From Ktedonobacter sp. SOSP1-85 (GTDB lineage: Bacteria > Chloroflexota > Ktedonobacteria > Ktedonobacterales > Ktedonobacteraceae), in contig NZ_BNJI01000003.1 of assembly GCF_016587415.1 (NCBI RefSeq), positions 496,001-560,000 on the forward strand: a stretch of 64,000 bases of DNA, given 5' to 3'. Position numbers and translations under genes: made by a program. A model generated the notes under the pieces. That model did not search any database and was not told the origin of the DNA. It saw nothing but the letters and a program-made list of their open reading frames with translations. This document shows, one piece after another, positions 17,752 through 26,898 of the stretch. The first letter of the stretch is position 1. Every line of letters begins with the position of its first letter.

Positions 17752-17812
17752 GCGACCGGCAGTCAGTATGGTCCAGCTTTCAACAACCTGGACCATACTG
17801 ACTGCCGGTCGC
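17752..17812. terminator. Perfect 25-bp stem-loop that includes the end of the kinase-like gene
   Basis: Arms 17752-17776 and 17788-17812 are exact inverse copies with an 11-base loop. The right arm is coding: read on the minus strand it specifies the last residues of the pseudokinase (ATGSQYGPG, then Cys and stop in the loop). The structure can end transcripts from both sides. A local inverted duplication of the gene end would explain it. Confidence 0.75.
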
Positions 17813-19336
17813 CATTTTATAATTCAGCGCCCACATCACTATCTCACCATTGGAGAAGGTGACGCGAAAAACATGGTACTGGCGACCCGGATTAAAGACC
17901 GTCGGCTGGGAGCCATCATATTGTCCTGGTATAAGCATATTAATGCTTCCCTGAGGAATAGTGACTGTACTTGAGCCTGAATTGTTATAGCCAAAGTAGG
18001 CATCATATTTGTTGCCATGTGGCTGCACGCATTCAAAGATAGGCGAGACGTTTCCCTGACCTTGAGCTATCTGGGTCGGAGTGGTCTGCACAGGCTGAGC
18101 CGTGGGGGTTGGGGCAGGCTTTGGGATCGAGGTTGGCCTGGCAGTTGGCAAGGAGCGAAGCGTCGGGCTGGGCTGGACTGTAGGAGTTGGCGCCACACCC
18201 CGCGTGATGACGGGCGTTGGGGTTGGAGCGCTTGTCCCCACGACACTTATCTGGACCGCTTGCAGGAGTGGTGGAAGAGCGGGACGTGGTAGGGCAAGAA
18301 TGGTAGTCACGATGACCAGCAAGGCAAGCAGAGGAAGTAGCACCGAGAGCAACACCTTTTTCTTGCTTAACTTTTTTTCGTGATTGTCGCCAATATTATG
18401 AGCCAGAGCAGGACTGGTCTCCCGGGTTACAGTGGGGAGAGCCGCAAACTCCTGGGTTGGCTCCTCCGGCGAGCCAGCCGTTGCTGTGGGAAGAATAAGA
18501 GGCGCCTCTCTATCCTCGCCTTTGAGCGCGGCCAGAAAGGATTGAACATCGGGAAAGCGACGTGAAGGTTCTTTCTCCAAAGCACGCAGCAAAGCCGGGT
18601 CAACCGAGGCTGGAAGATTCGGCCGTACGCGCGAAGGGGGGACAGGCATCTCATTTTTGTGCTTCTGTAAAAGGGTGGCGCGCGCTGTTCCAGCAAATGG
18701 AGCGCGCCCTGTAAGCAACATATACGCGAGGCAAGCCAGGGCGTATTGATCAACCGCCTGGCTGACACGCCCATCAAACTGCTCAGGGGCCATATATAAG
18801 CTGCGCGGAACGGCTTCCTCGATATAGGCATGATAATCGCTAATGGCCCCAATCATATTCCGCAGGCGAAAATCGGTCAGTGCCGCCTCACCCTCCTGGC
18901 GAAAGTAGATAGTCTCGGGCGTGACGTTGGCGTGGACTACACCTTGCGCATGCGCGGCAACCAGGGCGCTCCCAATCTGCTCAATGATGGCGAAGGCCTC
19001 TTCTTGCGCAAAGGGCGCCCTCGAGGTATCCGCAAGCCGAGCCTGGAGCGAATCCTGCTGTGCGGCCTCTGATACCAGAGCCATGCCCTGCTCTCCGATA
19101 ACCAGCTCATAAGTATCCAGGATATGAGGATGTTCGTTGAGGCTTTTTAGTTTCTCGACTTCATCCTGTAAGCGCTGTTGCTTACGTTCTGAAGCAATAT
19201 GCGCCATGGGCCAGTTTCTAATGAAGACTGGACGCTTGTCATTACGCGCCGCTCCTCGGTAGAGGGTACTATAGTGGCCTCGAAATACAGTCTCTGTGAT
19301 TTCATATCCATTAAGCTGGATCTTCTCTTGCGGCAT
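17780..19336 (-). CDS. Membrane Ser/Thr protein kinase-like receptor, probable pseudokinase
   Basis: 518 residues. A kinase fold spans about 10-275, but the key residues are changed: the ATP-anchoring Lys is Arg (PVFIR, R40), the HRD motif reads HAN (135-137, catalytic Asp to Asn), and DFG reads DFR (155-157). APE is kept (MAPEQF) and the C-lobe is well formed (DQYALACLAYMLLTGRAPF). A transmembrane helix lies at 328-349, followed by an 80-residue Pro/Thr linker and a C-terminal outside domain of about 90 residues (FGYNNSGSSTVTIPQGSINML). I infer a signalling or scaffold receptor without phosphotransfer. Its last codons form half of a hairpin. Confidence 0.85.
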   Translation of the reverse strand: MPQEKIQLNGYEITETVFRGHYSTLYRGAARNDKRPVFIRNWPMAHIASERKQQRLQDEVEKLKSLNEHPHILDTYELVIGEQGMALVSEAAQQDSLQARLADTSRAPFAQEEAFAIIEQIGSALVAAHAQGVVHANVTPETIYFRQEGEAALTDFRLRNMIGAISDYHAYIEEAVPRSLYMAPEQFDGRVSQAVDQYALACLAYMLLTGRAPFAGTARATLLQKHKNEMPVPPSRVRPNLPASVDPALLRALEKEPSRRFPDVQSFLAALKGEDREAPLILPTATAGSPEEPTQEFAALPTVTRETSPALAHNIGDNHEKKLSKKKVLLSVLLPLLALLVIVTTILALPRPALPPLLQAVQISVVGTSAPTPTPVITRGVAPTPTVQPSPTLRSLPTARPTSIPKPAPTPTAQPVQTTPTQIAQGQGNVSPIFECVQPHGNKYDAYFGYNNSGSSTVTIPQGSINMLIPGQYDGSQPTVFNPGRQYHVFRVTFSNGEIVMWALNYKMATGSQYGPGC

Positions 19337-19644
19337 ACAAACTACCTATACAATAAAGAAAAAATAAGTGCATGCATAATTATCAATACTATGATGCTAC
19401 GGTCTATTATAGTGACCTTCTTCGAAATAGCAAGAGGCCTGCCAATTTCTCCCGGGTCTCGCCAGAGATTGCCGAATGGGTGGCAGCGATTTGTCTTTGC
19501 ACGTAAAAGCACGCTATAGTAGTGGTGAGAACTAGCGCGATGTGGAGAAGCCAGAGGGTGTGCCCCGACGCTGCTCAAGCACGCGTCTACATATCATGGT
19601 ACGGAGAATGTAAGAACGTGTTTAGTGAAGAGGTTGATGTGCCT
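19337..19644. other. 308-base divergent control region
   Basis: It separates the pseudokinase start (minus) from the DUF2071 gene (plus). The DUF2071 frame is open back to 19522, but the ribosome site favours the start at 19645. AT-rich stretches around 19340-19420 are suitable for promoters, but no clear pair is identifiable. Confidence 0.4.
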
Positions 19645-20391
19645 ATGCAACCACTACTTGAGAATATTGCTCACCGCCCCTATCCCTTGCCTAAAACGCG
19701 CTGGATTATGACTCAGACCTGGAATGATCTGCTCTTCTCGCACTGGCCCATCAAGCCTGCTCAGTTACGTCCTCTTATTCCGCCAGAGTTGGAACTGGAC
19801 ACTTATGAGGATGAATGCTGGATCGGTGTGGTGCCTTTTACCATGGCTCATATTCGTCTGCGCACTCTCCCTGAGGTTCCTGGTCTTTCCGCGACAGTTG
19901 AGCTTAATGTGCGCACCTATGTACGAGCGCAGGGCATTCCCGGAGTCTATTTCTTCAGCCTGGATGCGAGTAGCCCAATAGCCGTTGCCAGTGCGCGGAC
20001 CTTCTTTCATCTTCCTTACTTTAACGCCCAGATGCGGGTCGCGCATGAACAGGATATGACCATCTATTCCAGCCATCGAACCCATCGTGGTGCCCCAACC
20101 GTTGATTACCAGGCGCGCTATCGCCCTCTACCACAAGAGGCGCCCGCCCGACCCGGCTCCGTCGAGGAGTGGTTTACCGAGCGCTACTGTCTGTATGCTC
20201 TGGATAAGCGGCGTCATCTCTATCGCGGCGATATTCACCATATGCGCTGGCCCCTCTGGCAGGCCGAGCTAGAGAGTGGGGTCAACACCATGGCCCAGGC
20301 ACATGGGATCACCCTTCCCGACACACAGCCACTCCTGCACTACTCGCACCAGCTCAAGGTCCTGATCTGGCCGCTGCAACGCGTGAAATAA
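19645..20391 (+). CDS. DUF2071 / YqjF-like protein
   Basis: 248 residues from the ATG at 19645 (GAAGAGG lies 11 bases before it). The protein matches the YqjF/DUF2071 family: TQTWNDLLFSHWPIKPAQLRPLIPPELELDTYEDECWIGVVPFTM, then a Thr/Val-rich beta domain with VELNVRTYV, and VEEWFTERYCLY. The fold is acetoacetate-decarboxylase-like but members have no settled activity. Cytoplasmic. The next 80 bases lead to the group II intron on the same strand, which may therefore be transcribed by read-through. Confidence 0.88.
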   Translation: MQPLLENIAHRPYPLPKTRWIMTQTWNDLLFSHWPIKPAQLRPLIPPELELDTYEDECWIGVVPFTMAHIRLRTLPEVPGLSATVELNVRTYVRAQGIPGVYFFSLDASSPIAVASARTFFHLPYFNAQMRVAHEQDMTIYSSHRTHRGAPTVDYQARYRPLPQEAPARPGSVEEWFTERYCLYALDKRRHLYRGDIHHMRWPLWQAELESGVNTMAQAHGITLPDTQPLLHYSHQLKVLIWPLQRVK

Positions 20392-20473
20392 AAAGACAGC
20401 CAAATTATGGGATATACTCAGAGTATTATTCTCGTATTTTTTAACAATCTGCCCACTTAATTATCACATTTAC

Positions 20474-21225
20474 GTGCGCCCTTTCACGGGTAAAGGAGTT
20501 TCTCAAAAGAGATATGCTTGAGTAATGGCATAAGGGTTGAGCGGCATGCGTAAAGCCTCAGCAAGGCTTTAGGTGTGAAGCCCGCTGACAAAGGAGCTTG
20601 TGATCCTAGCCGAAAGGACCCAAGACCGAACCCTGTGACCTATGCCGACGAGAGAAACCTTCGTCCGAAGCGTCGTTAGATAAGACGGGTGAAATGGCTG
20701 ACACACCCGACCCAAAATGGGATGGCGGCTGTCCGGCTATGTGTAAATTATGGCTGGAATTGCTCCGAAGTCCGCCCGGCGTATAGGAGGCGAGCTAAGG
20801 GTCACTAGAACTTCTTTACTTGGAATGGGGGAACTCTCAAACCGCTTTACTCGACAGAGACGCGAGAATGCTAGCGTGCGGCAGAGAGGGCGGAGGCGGC
20901 ATAGTAACCGAACGCCACGCTGTAATGGCGAGGACATGGTGAAGGTCCGCCAGGGAAAGACGCTTGACGAGAGGAAGAATGGATGCAGTGAGGAAAGCAG
21001 ATGACGGTTGGAGTAGTGGCATCATGTTCTCCAGCAGAGTGGGGGATGCCATGCAACAGGTTGTGCTGTGCTCAAACTGGTGCTCTTCACGGGGGCAACC
21101 CAAATCCACCACCTCATACGCAAGGGCCGAATAGGTCATGTCGAGTACTGGAAAGCGCAGTGCGGGGAAACTCGCCTGCTGCGTTTGGACGGGGGGAAAG
21201 GACGTAAGTCCCTACCTATCCGTAC
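20474..21225 (+). mobile_element. ORF-less group II intron (752 nt)
   Basis: The 5' end is GTGCG at 20474. Domain V is a canonical 34-mer at 21153-21186: 9-bp stem with AGC triad, 5-bp upper stem, GAAA tetraloop and a 2-base CT bulge. Domain VI follows, with bulged A at 21218 eight bases from the 3' end ...CGTAC (21225). Exon pairing is visible: IBS1 ATTTAC (20468-20473) with GTAAAT at 20743-20748, and IBS2 ATCAC (20463-20467) with GTGAT at 20600-20604. The two EBS are in the usual order in domain I. No reverse transcriptase is encoded; domain IV is short. The insertion lies between convergent genes, 8 bases past the response-regulator stop codon. Splicing and mobility would need a maturase from another copy. 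Confidence 0.92.
21153..21225 (+). ncRNA. Group II intron domains V and VI
   Basis: Domain V: stem 21153-21161 with 21178-21186, upper stem 21162-21166 with 21171-21175, GAAA loop 21167-21170, bulge 21176-21177. Domain VI: GGAC/GTCC tip with GTAA loop, lower stem pairing ACGG with CCGT, branch-point A at 21218 unpaired between two T residues. Confidence 0.9.
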
Positions 21226-21233
21226 ACTTTGTG

Positions 21234-21902
21234 TTATCGCGAAAGCAGACCGCGCTCAATGCCAGTAGCCACTGCCGAGGCGCGCGAATCGACGCCGAGC
21301 TTGCTGTAAATACTCGTGAGATGTGATCCAACGGTGCGTAAACTGATCCCAAGCCGAGACGCGATCTCTTTGCTTCGTTCGCCACGTGCTACGGCCTCTA
21401 ATACTTCACACTCTCGCTCGGTCAACTCCTCTGCTTGAGAGCTTGAAGGTGTCGAATGAGGTGCATCTGTGGTGCGGGCCAGAATACGTGCCATGATCTC
21501 TGGCTGGAGGAGCAGATCACCACGAGCCGCCGCGCGAATAGCATGAAACAAGGTCTCACGGTCGGTATCCTTGAGCAGGTACCCGCATGCGCCTGCCCGC
21601 AGCCCGCGCAGCATCAAATCGTCTTCATTGTAGGTCGTCAGAATGACGATGGCGATGTGTGGCCAGCGCTCCCGTATCTGAGTGATCGCCTCCAGACCAT
21701 CCATGCCAGGCATCCGCAGATCCATCAACACAACGTCAGGCTGAAGTTCCTCTATCACGCACAGAGCTGCTGCCCCATCCGCCGCATCACCAACCAGGAT
21801 AAAGCCTTCACCGGCGATTTCCAACATCATCCGCAGCCCCTCTCGCACGACGAGATGGTCGTCAACCACAACGACACGAATATCATCCTGCTTTTCGTTC
21901 AT
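21234..21902 (-). CDS. NarL/LuxR-type two-component response regulator
   Basis: 222 residues. Receiver domain 9-125: VVVVDDHLVVREGL with the acidic pair, phosphoacceptor Asp in DVVLMDLRMPGMDGL (about residue 61), Thr in ILTTYNEDD and Lys in YLLKDTDRE. LuxR HTH at about 155-215: LTERECEVLEAVARGERSKEIASRLGISLRTVGSHLTSIYSKLGV. It overlaps the histidine kinase gene by 20 bases, so the two are one operon and a cognate pair. The ABC exporter operon divergent from the kinase is a plausible target. Confidence 0.93.
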   Translation of the reverse strand: MNEKQDDIRVVVVDDHLVVREGLRMMLEIAGEGFILVGDAADGAAALCVIEELQPDVVLMDLRMPGMDGLEAITQIRERWPHIAIVILTTYNEDDLMLRGLRAGACGYLLKDTDRETLFHAIRAAARGDLLLQPEIMARILARTTDAPHSTPSSSQAEELTERECEVLEAVARGERSKEIASRLGISLRTVGSHLTSIYSKLGVDSRASAVATGIERGLLSR

Positions 21903-23247
21903 CTTCGCCTCCTCTCTGCAGGGGAAGACAGAGGCGGACCGTCGTTCCCTTGCCAGGCTTGCTGCTCATCAGCAGCTGACCATTCATCAGGCGTGCCCGC
22001 TCACGCAATCCCAGCAGCCCATAGTGACCTGTTGTGATCTTTGCTGGCTCAAAGCCAACCCCATTATCACCTATTTCAAGCGTGATCGCTTCATTCTCGA
22101 CGCTTGCCCTTATCCAGGCCTGGTTGGCCTGGGCGTGGCGGGCGATGTTGGTCAGCCCCTCGCTGACCATACGTAACAGATGTTCATAATACGCATCTGG
22201 GAGCCTTGTTTCCAGAGAACAGGGACAAGGGATACCGGTCGCCATCGTGAAATGTTCCGCTTCTGCCTCAATGGCAACGAGTATATCACGCGTCGTAGAT
22301 AGCTCTGTCCGCAGATCTGTGATCGCGGATCGCGCACTGGTGATCGTGGCCCGCGAACGTGTCATCGCCTGCTGGACGATGGTTCGCGCCTGCTCGCAAC
22401 GCTGTCTGATCAAGAGCGAGTCTATGGTCTCCAGTTGCATCGTCAGGCCAACCAGCCCCTGGGCCAGCGTGTCGTGCAGTTCGCGGGCCATCCGTTGTCT
22501 CTCTGTGGTCAACGTCAGATCCTGGACGCGTGCCGCATAGTCTTCGAGCTGAATATGCGCCGCCTCCAATTCGCGCAAGAGTTTCTGATCTCTCTGGTGA
22601 GCCCTGGTTTGTTGGATATAGAGAATGACGCTGGCACAGACGAACGGAATGAGGGCTGAACTTTCCGTGAGTACCCCGACCAGTTTGGGTACCACAGGGA
22701 GGTCCCGTTGCGTAATGATAAGCAGATTTAACCCTTGAATAGCGAGGTAAAAAAGCAGGCATCCTGCTGCTGCCACAATGATCAGAGATATCCGTTTGAA
22801 CAGAATAATAGCCTCAATAGCCAGCATAAGGCACAATCCCAGAAGGACGTCATCTGACCCCCTTACCCCATCGGTCATAAGGTAGATAAACCAGATGCAC
22901 ACGATCTGGAGCGGGAAATAGAGCCACAAATAGGGCCGCTTGATATTTCTAAACAGAACTGACCAGTGCAGACTACTATGAAACGCCATCAAGAGCGTAA
23001 AAACAAAAAGGGCAAGAAGGATGGCGCTTCTGCTATCTTTTTGGAAGAGATCTTCAACAAAGGGAACAGATGAAGGTTTTTCATCCACTTTTTGCAACAG
23101 AGACACTACGCGCGGCAGCATATATTGTACATAGATAAAGCCAAGCCAGAAGAAAAGAAACCAATTCAGCGACCTTTTCTGTTGATCTTGTTGCTCCGGC
23201 TTCTTCCCCTCTTTTTTGCTAAAGAGATGAAAGAGCATATTTGTCAT
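21883..23247 (-). CDS. Two-component sensor histidine kinase (HisKA_3)
   Basis: 454 residues from the ATG at 23247, preceded by GCGAGGAA; the first in-frame codon at 23274 lacks a ribosome site. The N-terminal half has about seven membrane segments (WFLFFWLGFIYVQYML to IPFVCASVILYI) and no large extracytoplasmic domain, which suggests sensing within the membrane. The dimerisation/phosphoacceptor motif is RQRMARELHDTLAQGLVGL (His near 252) and the ATPase part has GLTNIARHAQANQ, IGDNGVGF and GLLGLRERARLMNG. It phosphorylates the response regulator encoded immediately downstream. Confidence 0.92.
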   Translation of the reverse strand: MTNMLFHLFSKKEGKKPEQQDQQKRSLNWFLFFWLGFIYVQYMLPRVVSLLQKVDEKPSSVPFVEDLFQKDSRSAILLALFVFTLLMAFHSSLHWSVLFRNIKRPYLWLYFPLQIVCIWFIYLMTDGVRGSDDVLLGLCLMLAIEAIILFKRISLIIVAAAGCLLFYLAIQGLNLLIITQRDLPVVPKLVGVLTESSALIPFVCASVILYIQQTRAHQRDQKLLRELEAAHIQLEDYAARVQDLTLTTERQRMARELHDTLAQGLVGLTMQLETIDSLLIRQRCEQARTIVQQAMTRSRATITSARSAITDLRTELSTTRDILVAIEAEAEHFTMATGIPCPCSLETRLPDAYYEHLLRMVSEGLTNIARHAQANQAWIRASVENEAITLEIGDNGVGFEPAKITTGHYGLLGLRERARLMNGQLLMSSKPGKGTTVRLCLPLQRGGEDERKAG

Positions 23248-23544
23248 CGTGTTCCTCGCTCTTCGTGCTTGCAAGGTTCGCCTTTCGGGGCGGGTTTCAG
23301 AAATGCAGAGAAGCTTTACTCAAGTATAGCATGAGTGGCTTCTGGGCACTACGTCAATTCCAGCAAATGTTCTTGCACGTGTCTGCATGTGTCTACTGCA
23401 TCTCTCTGCACCATCTCGCTACAGGCTTTGACGAGGGCAAAGTGCAGAGTTTCTCGATAGCGTTGTCTTTCACTTCTGGCTACACTTGTGCCCAGGGCAG
23501 GCTATTGCCCTGAGCAAATGATTCTCAGAAGGAGGTATCCAGAC

Positions 23545-24312
23545 ATGGAATTGGTGCGATCTAACGATACACACCAGGAAGACATCATTATCGAGGCTCT
23601 TGATGTTCACAAACACTACGATACTGGCAAGGTCGTGGTGAAGGCCTTACAGGGGGTGACACTGCGTATCCATCGCAAGGAAGTTGTCGCCATTATGGGG
23701 CCGAGTGGCTGTGGCAAGACCACACTGCTCAATTGTCTGAGCGGATTGGATCGGGTCACGAAAGGAACCATCAGCATTGCGAATCAGGATATTCGCAACC
23801 TGTCAGATCGTCATCTCACCCTCTTCCGCGCCCGCGAGATGGGCTTTGTTTTTCAGACCTATAACTTACTGCCGGTGCTCACTGGATTGGAGAATGTAGA
23901 ATTGCCACTGCTAGTCAGTGGCGTCTCTTCCAGGGAGGCCCGTACCCGTGCGCTGGCAAGCATTGAGCAGGTTGGCCTGCGTGACTGGGCCAGTCATCGC
24001 CCGGCGGAGATGAGTGGGGGGCAGCGTCAGCGTTTTGCGATTGCGCGGGCGCTGGCAACAACCCCCTCGATTGTGTGGGCAGATGAGCCTACGGGCGCGC
24101 TTGATAGCACGACCAGCCAGGAAATTATTGATTTGATGCTCACCCTCAATCGTGAGTTGGGCCTGACCTTTGTCTGGGTCACGCACGCGCTCGATATCGC
24201 TCGCCAGGCCAGTCGGATGATTACTATGGCTGATGGCCTGATTAGAGAAGATATCCCCGTTGGGGCGCAAGCAAGCGTCGGCACATTCGAGGAGAAAGGG
24301 GCACAACGATGA
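23545..24312 (+). CDS. ABC transporter ATP-binding protein (MacB/LolD type)
   Basis: 255 residues from the ATG at 23545 after AGAAGGAGG. Walker A GPSGCGKTT, Q-loop FVFQTYNLLPVLTGLENV, signature MSGGQRQRFAIARAL, Walker B IVWADEPTGALD, H-loop WVTHAL. It overlaps the FtsX-type permease by 4 bases. In MacB-like type VII systems the ATPase drives mechanotransmission rather than substrate pumping through a channel; antimicrobial peptide or lipoprotein handling is typical. It is divergent from the two-component pair, an arrangement seen in peptide-sensing exporter modules. Confidence 0.93.
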   Translation: MELVRSNDTHQEDIIIEALDVHKHYDTGKVVVKALQGVTLRIHRKEVVAIMGPSGCGKTTLLNCLSGLDRVTKGTISIANQDIRNLSDRHLTLFRAREMGFVFQTYNLLPVLTGLENVELPLLVSGVSSREARTRALASIEQVGLRDWASHRPAEMSGGQRQRFAIARALATTPSIVWADEPTGALDSTTSQEIIDLMLTLNRELGLTFVWVTHALDIARQASRMITMADGLIREDIPVGAQASVGTFEEKGAQR

Positions 24313-26834
24313 ATACGTCGCTGACCCTGTCTGGCTTCACCCCAACAACACAGGCCCTGCTGCTTGCCGTTCTGGTAGGAGGCGTCCTGCTGGTTCTTGT
24401 GGGTCTGAGCATCAATAATCCGCTGCTGTGGCGGATGGGAGTGCGCAATATTCTGCGTCATCGCGCGCAGACGCTCATCATGCTCTGCGGCCTGATGTTC
24501 TTTTTCGCTTTTCTTACCGCCTCATTTGGATTGCAAGATAGCTTCTCTCACTCAATCGTGGCTGATCGTCTGACAAAAGTTGGTGACCTCGATGAGTCTG
24601 TCACCGGCCCCTTTACGCAAGATCAGGTGCAGAGCGCCCTCACGCACATTCGGCAACAAGCGGCAGTACAGGCAGCCACAGCGGTCTACTTCAATCCTCT
24701 CGCGGCGAAATTTCATGCGCAACGAGCTGGCATTACCCAGACGGATCAGTATATCCTGGCAGTACCACCTGACTTTGACCAGGTCTATGGTACTCTGAGC
24801 GATAACCAGGGACATCCCGTGTCCATCATGGATCTTCGTCCCAACGAAGTGTTGCTCAGCCATTCAGCCGCAGCGTCATTGGATATCAAACCGGGTGATC
24901 GGTTACAGATTACACTCAATGGGCAGAACGCGCCGTTCGATATGACCGTGCGGGCTGTCCTCTCGAATGATCCAGTGGTGACTGGTGGCGAACTCGCTGT
25001 CGATGCGTCCTATCCAGAAATAATCCTCCCTCTGGCGACGCTCCAGCAATTTAACCTGCAATCTGCCCATCAATCTCTGCCCCCAAACACCATCTGTATC
25101 AAAAACGTTGGTGGTCCGGGGAAGAGCCAGACCGTTCTCAGCTTCTTAGAGCAGTTTTTTCACACTCCGACCGATACGCATGCCCCTACTCCCACATCTT
25201 TTCAGAGTACGCTTATTCATCCACTTAACCCTGGGCGGGTAGAGGAGGCGCGCTGGAATCCAGTGGCTGGGAAAAGTAATTTCATAGAATCGTCAGCCGC
25301 GCGGCAATTTAACCTGCTACTGCCCGTCTTTACGGGCTTGCTGGCCAGTGCGGGCATACTACTGCTGGTGTTGTTGTGTCTGTTCCTCGCGGCAGATCGA
25401 CGGGTGGAACTGGGCATAGCGCGGGCGGTCGGCTTGCAACGCTATCACCTGATCCAGACCTTGCTGATCGAGTGCTGCGGCTATAGCTTGCTGGCTGCCG
25501 TCCCTGGAGTGCTGCTTGGTATGGGCGTCCTGGGACTGGAATTACTCACATTCTCCAACTTACCCTCCCTGAACTTCAGATCCACAAATGTGCCACTCCA
25601 TCTCTGGGTAAGCTGGCAAAGCGCGCTGACCGTGATCGGCCTTGGCGTGCTGACGACGCTTGTGGCGACCTATCTGGCAGCCATGCGGATCGGCTATAGC
25701 AGCATTGTAATGGCGATCCGCAATCTGGACGATCTTCCCATGCACACCAATCTCAAGGAGCTTCTGGGCGAACTGACAGGCACGCCAACGATGACACGAC
25801 GCGGCATTGCCGTCCTGCGTTTGCTCTGGGCGCTTGTGGTGCGTGGCCCACTTTGCCTGCTAGTAGGGGTCCTGGCTCTGTACCTGGGGCAGAGTCCGAG
25901 CGCGAGCTGGCTGGGAAATCTGGGCATTGTCGTGCTGATTGGTGGCGCCGGGCTGCTTCTCATCTGGCTGTGCAACGCCTTCCATCTCCCGGCAGACCTG
26001 GGCCGCTGGCTTGGTGGAACGCTGATCGGTCTGGGCTGGCTGGTGTATGGCCTTCAGGCAGGAACCAGAGTGCTTCTCTTCATTTTTACCTCCACGCCGC
26101 CACCGGACCAGTTCGAGCTCTCAGATTTCCTGCCCAACGTACTGCTCAGTATACTTGTGCCACTTGTTGGCATGGTGGTGCTGGTCATGGTGAACAGCGA
26201 TAGCCTGGCAAGTGCTTTGCATCTGATCATCCGGCAGGTACGCGGTCTGGCACCAATCAGCCGTCCCAGCATGGCGTATCCGCTGACGTTTCGCTTCCGT
26301 ACCGGAGTCGCCATCTCTCTCCTCAGCCTGGTGCTGTTCCTGGTCATCCTCATCATCACCAACAACCTTGGGGTCGGACAGCAGGCAGTAGATACTTCTC
26401 AGTCATCTGCCGTACAGCTTGCGGCAACGCAAAATGCCTACACAACGAGTATCACCCGGTTTTTAGTCGTGTACCTGATCACCGGGATGGTCTTTGGGGC
26501 GCTGATCATCGGAGTGATCGCCAGCCGGGCCGTTGTGGAGCGGCGTCAACAGATTGGCATGCTGCGCGCCCTGGGCTTCTCACGCGTACTGGTGCGGCGC
26601 TCGTTCTTGCTGGAGACAGGTTTTGTCGTGCTATTGAGCCTGGTCATCGGCACGGCGCTGGCCTGGTGGCTGGTCTCAGAGATTGCCTACGCTACCTCAA
26701 AAGGGTTCGCCATCCCGGTGCTTCCCACGCTTGGCATCTTGCTGGGCTGCTGCCTGGTATCTTTCGTGTGCACCGTCGTTCCCGCTCAACGCGCTTCCGG
26801 CATCTTACCCGCCGAAGCACTGCGCTATGAATAA
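24309..26834 (+). CDS. FtsX-type ABC transporter permease
   Basis: 841 residues. One N-terminal helix and a large extracytoplasmic domain (about 75-330) are followed by a first FtsX block (LLPVFTGLLASAGILLLVLLCLFLAADRRVELGIARAVGLQR) and, after several more helices, a second FtsX block at the C-terminus (QQIGMLRALGFSRVLVRRSFLLETGFVVLLSLVIGTAL). This double-FtsX layout with about ten helices fits YknZ/BceB-like or SalY-type permeases. Translationally coupled to the ATPase. The downstream small membrane protein and S41 protease look like part of the same operon. Confidence 0.9.
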   Translation: MNTSLTLSGFTPTTQALLLAVLVGGVLLVLVGLSINNPLLWRMGVRNILRHRAQTLIMLCGLMFFFAFLTASFGLQDSFSHSIVADRLTKVGDLDESVTGPFTQDQVQSALTHIRQQAAVQAATAVYFNPLAAKFHAQRAGITQTDQYILAVPPDFDQVYGTLSDNQGHPVSIMDLRPNEVLLSHSAAASLDIKPGDRLQITLNGQNAPFDMTVRAVLSNDPVVTGGELAVDASYPEIILPLATLQQFNLQSAHQSLPPNTICIKNVGGPGKSQTVLSFLEQFFHTPTDTHAPTPTSFQSTLIHPLNPGRVEEARWNPVAGKSNFIESSAARQFNLLLPVFTGLLASAGILLLVLLCLFLAADRRVELGIARAVGLQRYHLIQTLLIECCGYSLLAAVPGVLLGMGVLGLELLTFSNLPSLNFRSTNVPLHLWVSWQSALTVIGLGVLTTLVATYLAAMRIGYSSIVMAIRNLDDLPMHTNLKELLGELTGTPTMTRRGIAVLRLLWALVVRGPLCLLVGVLALYLGQSPSASWLGNLGIVVLIGGAGLLLIWLCNAFHLPADLGRWLGGTLIGLGWLVYGLQAGTRVLLFIFTSTPPPDQFELSDFLPNVLLSILVPLVGMVVLVMVNSDSLASALHLIIRQVRGLAPISRPSMAYPLTFRFRTGVAISLLSLVLFLVILIITNNLGVGQQAVDTSQSSAVQLAATQNAYTTSITRFLVVYLITGMVFGALIIGVIASRAVVERRQQIGMLRALGFSRVLVRRSFLLETGFVVLLSLVIGTALAWWLVSEIAYATSKGFAIPVLPTLGILLGCCLVSFVCTVVPAQRASGILPAEALRYE

Positions 26835-26898
26835 CATACATCAGCAGCACCATTCAAGGTCGAATGAAGTTTGATGAAGAAATGGAAGGATTGAAGAT

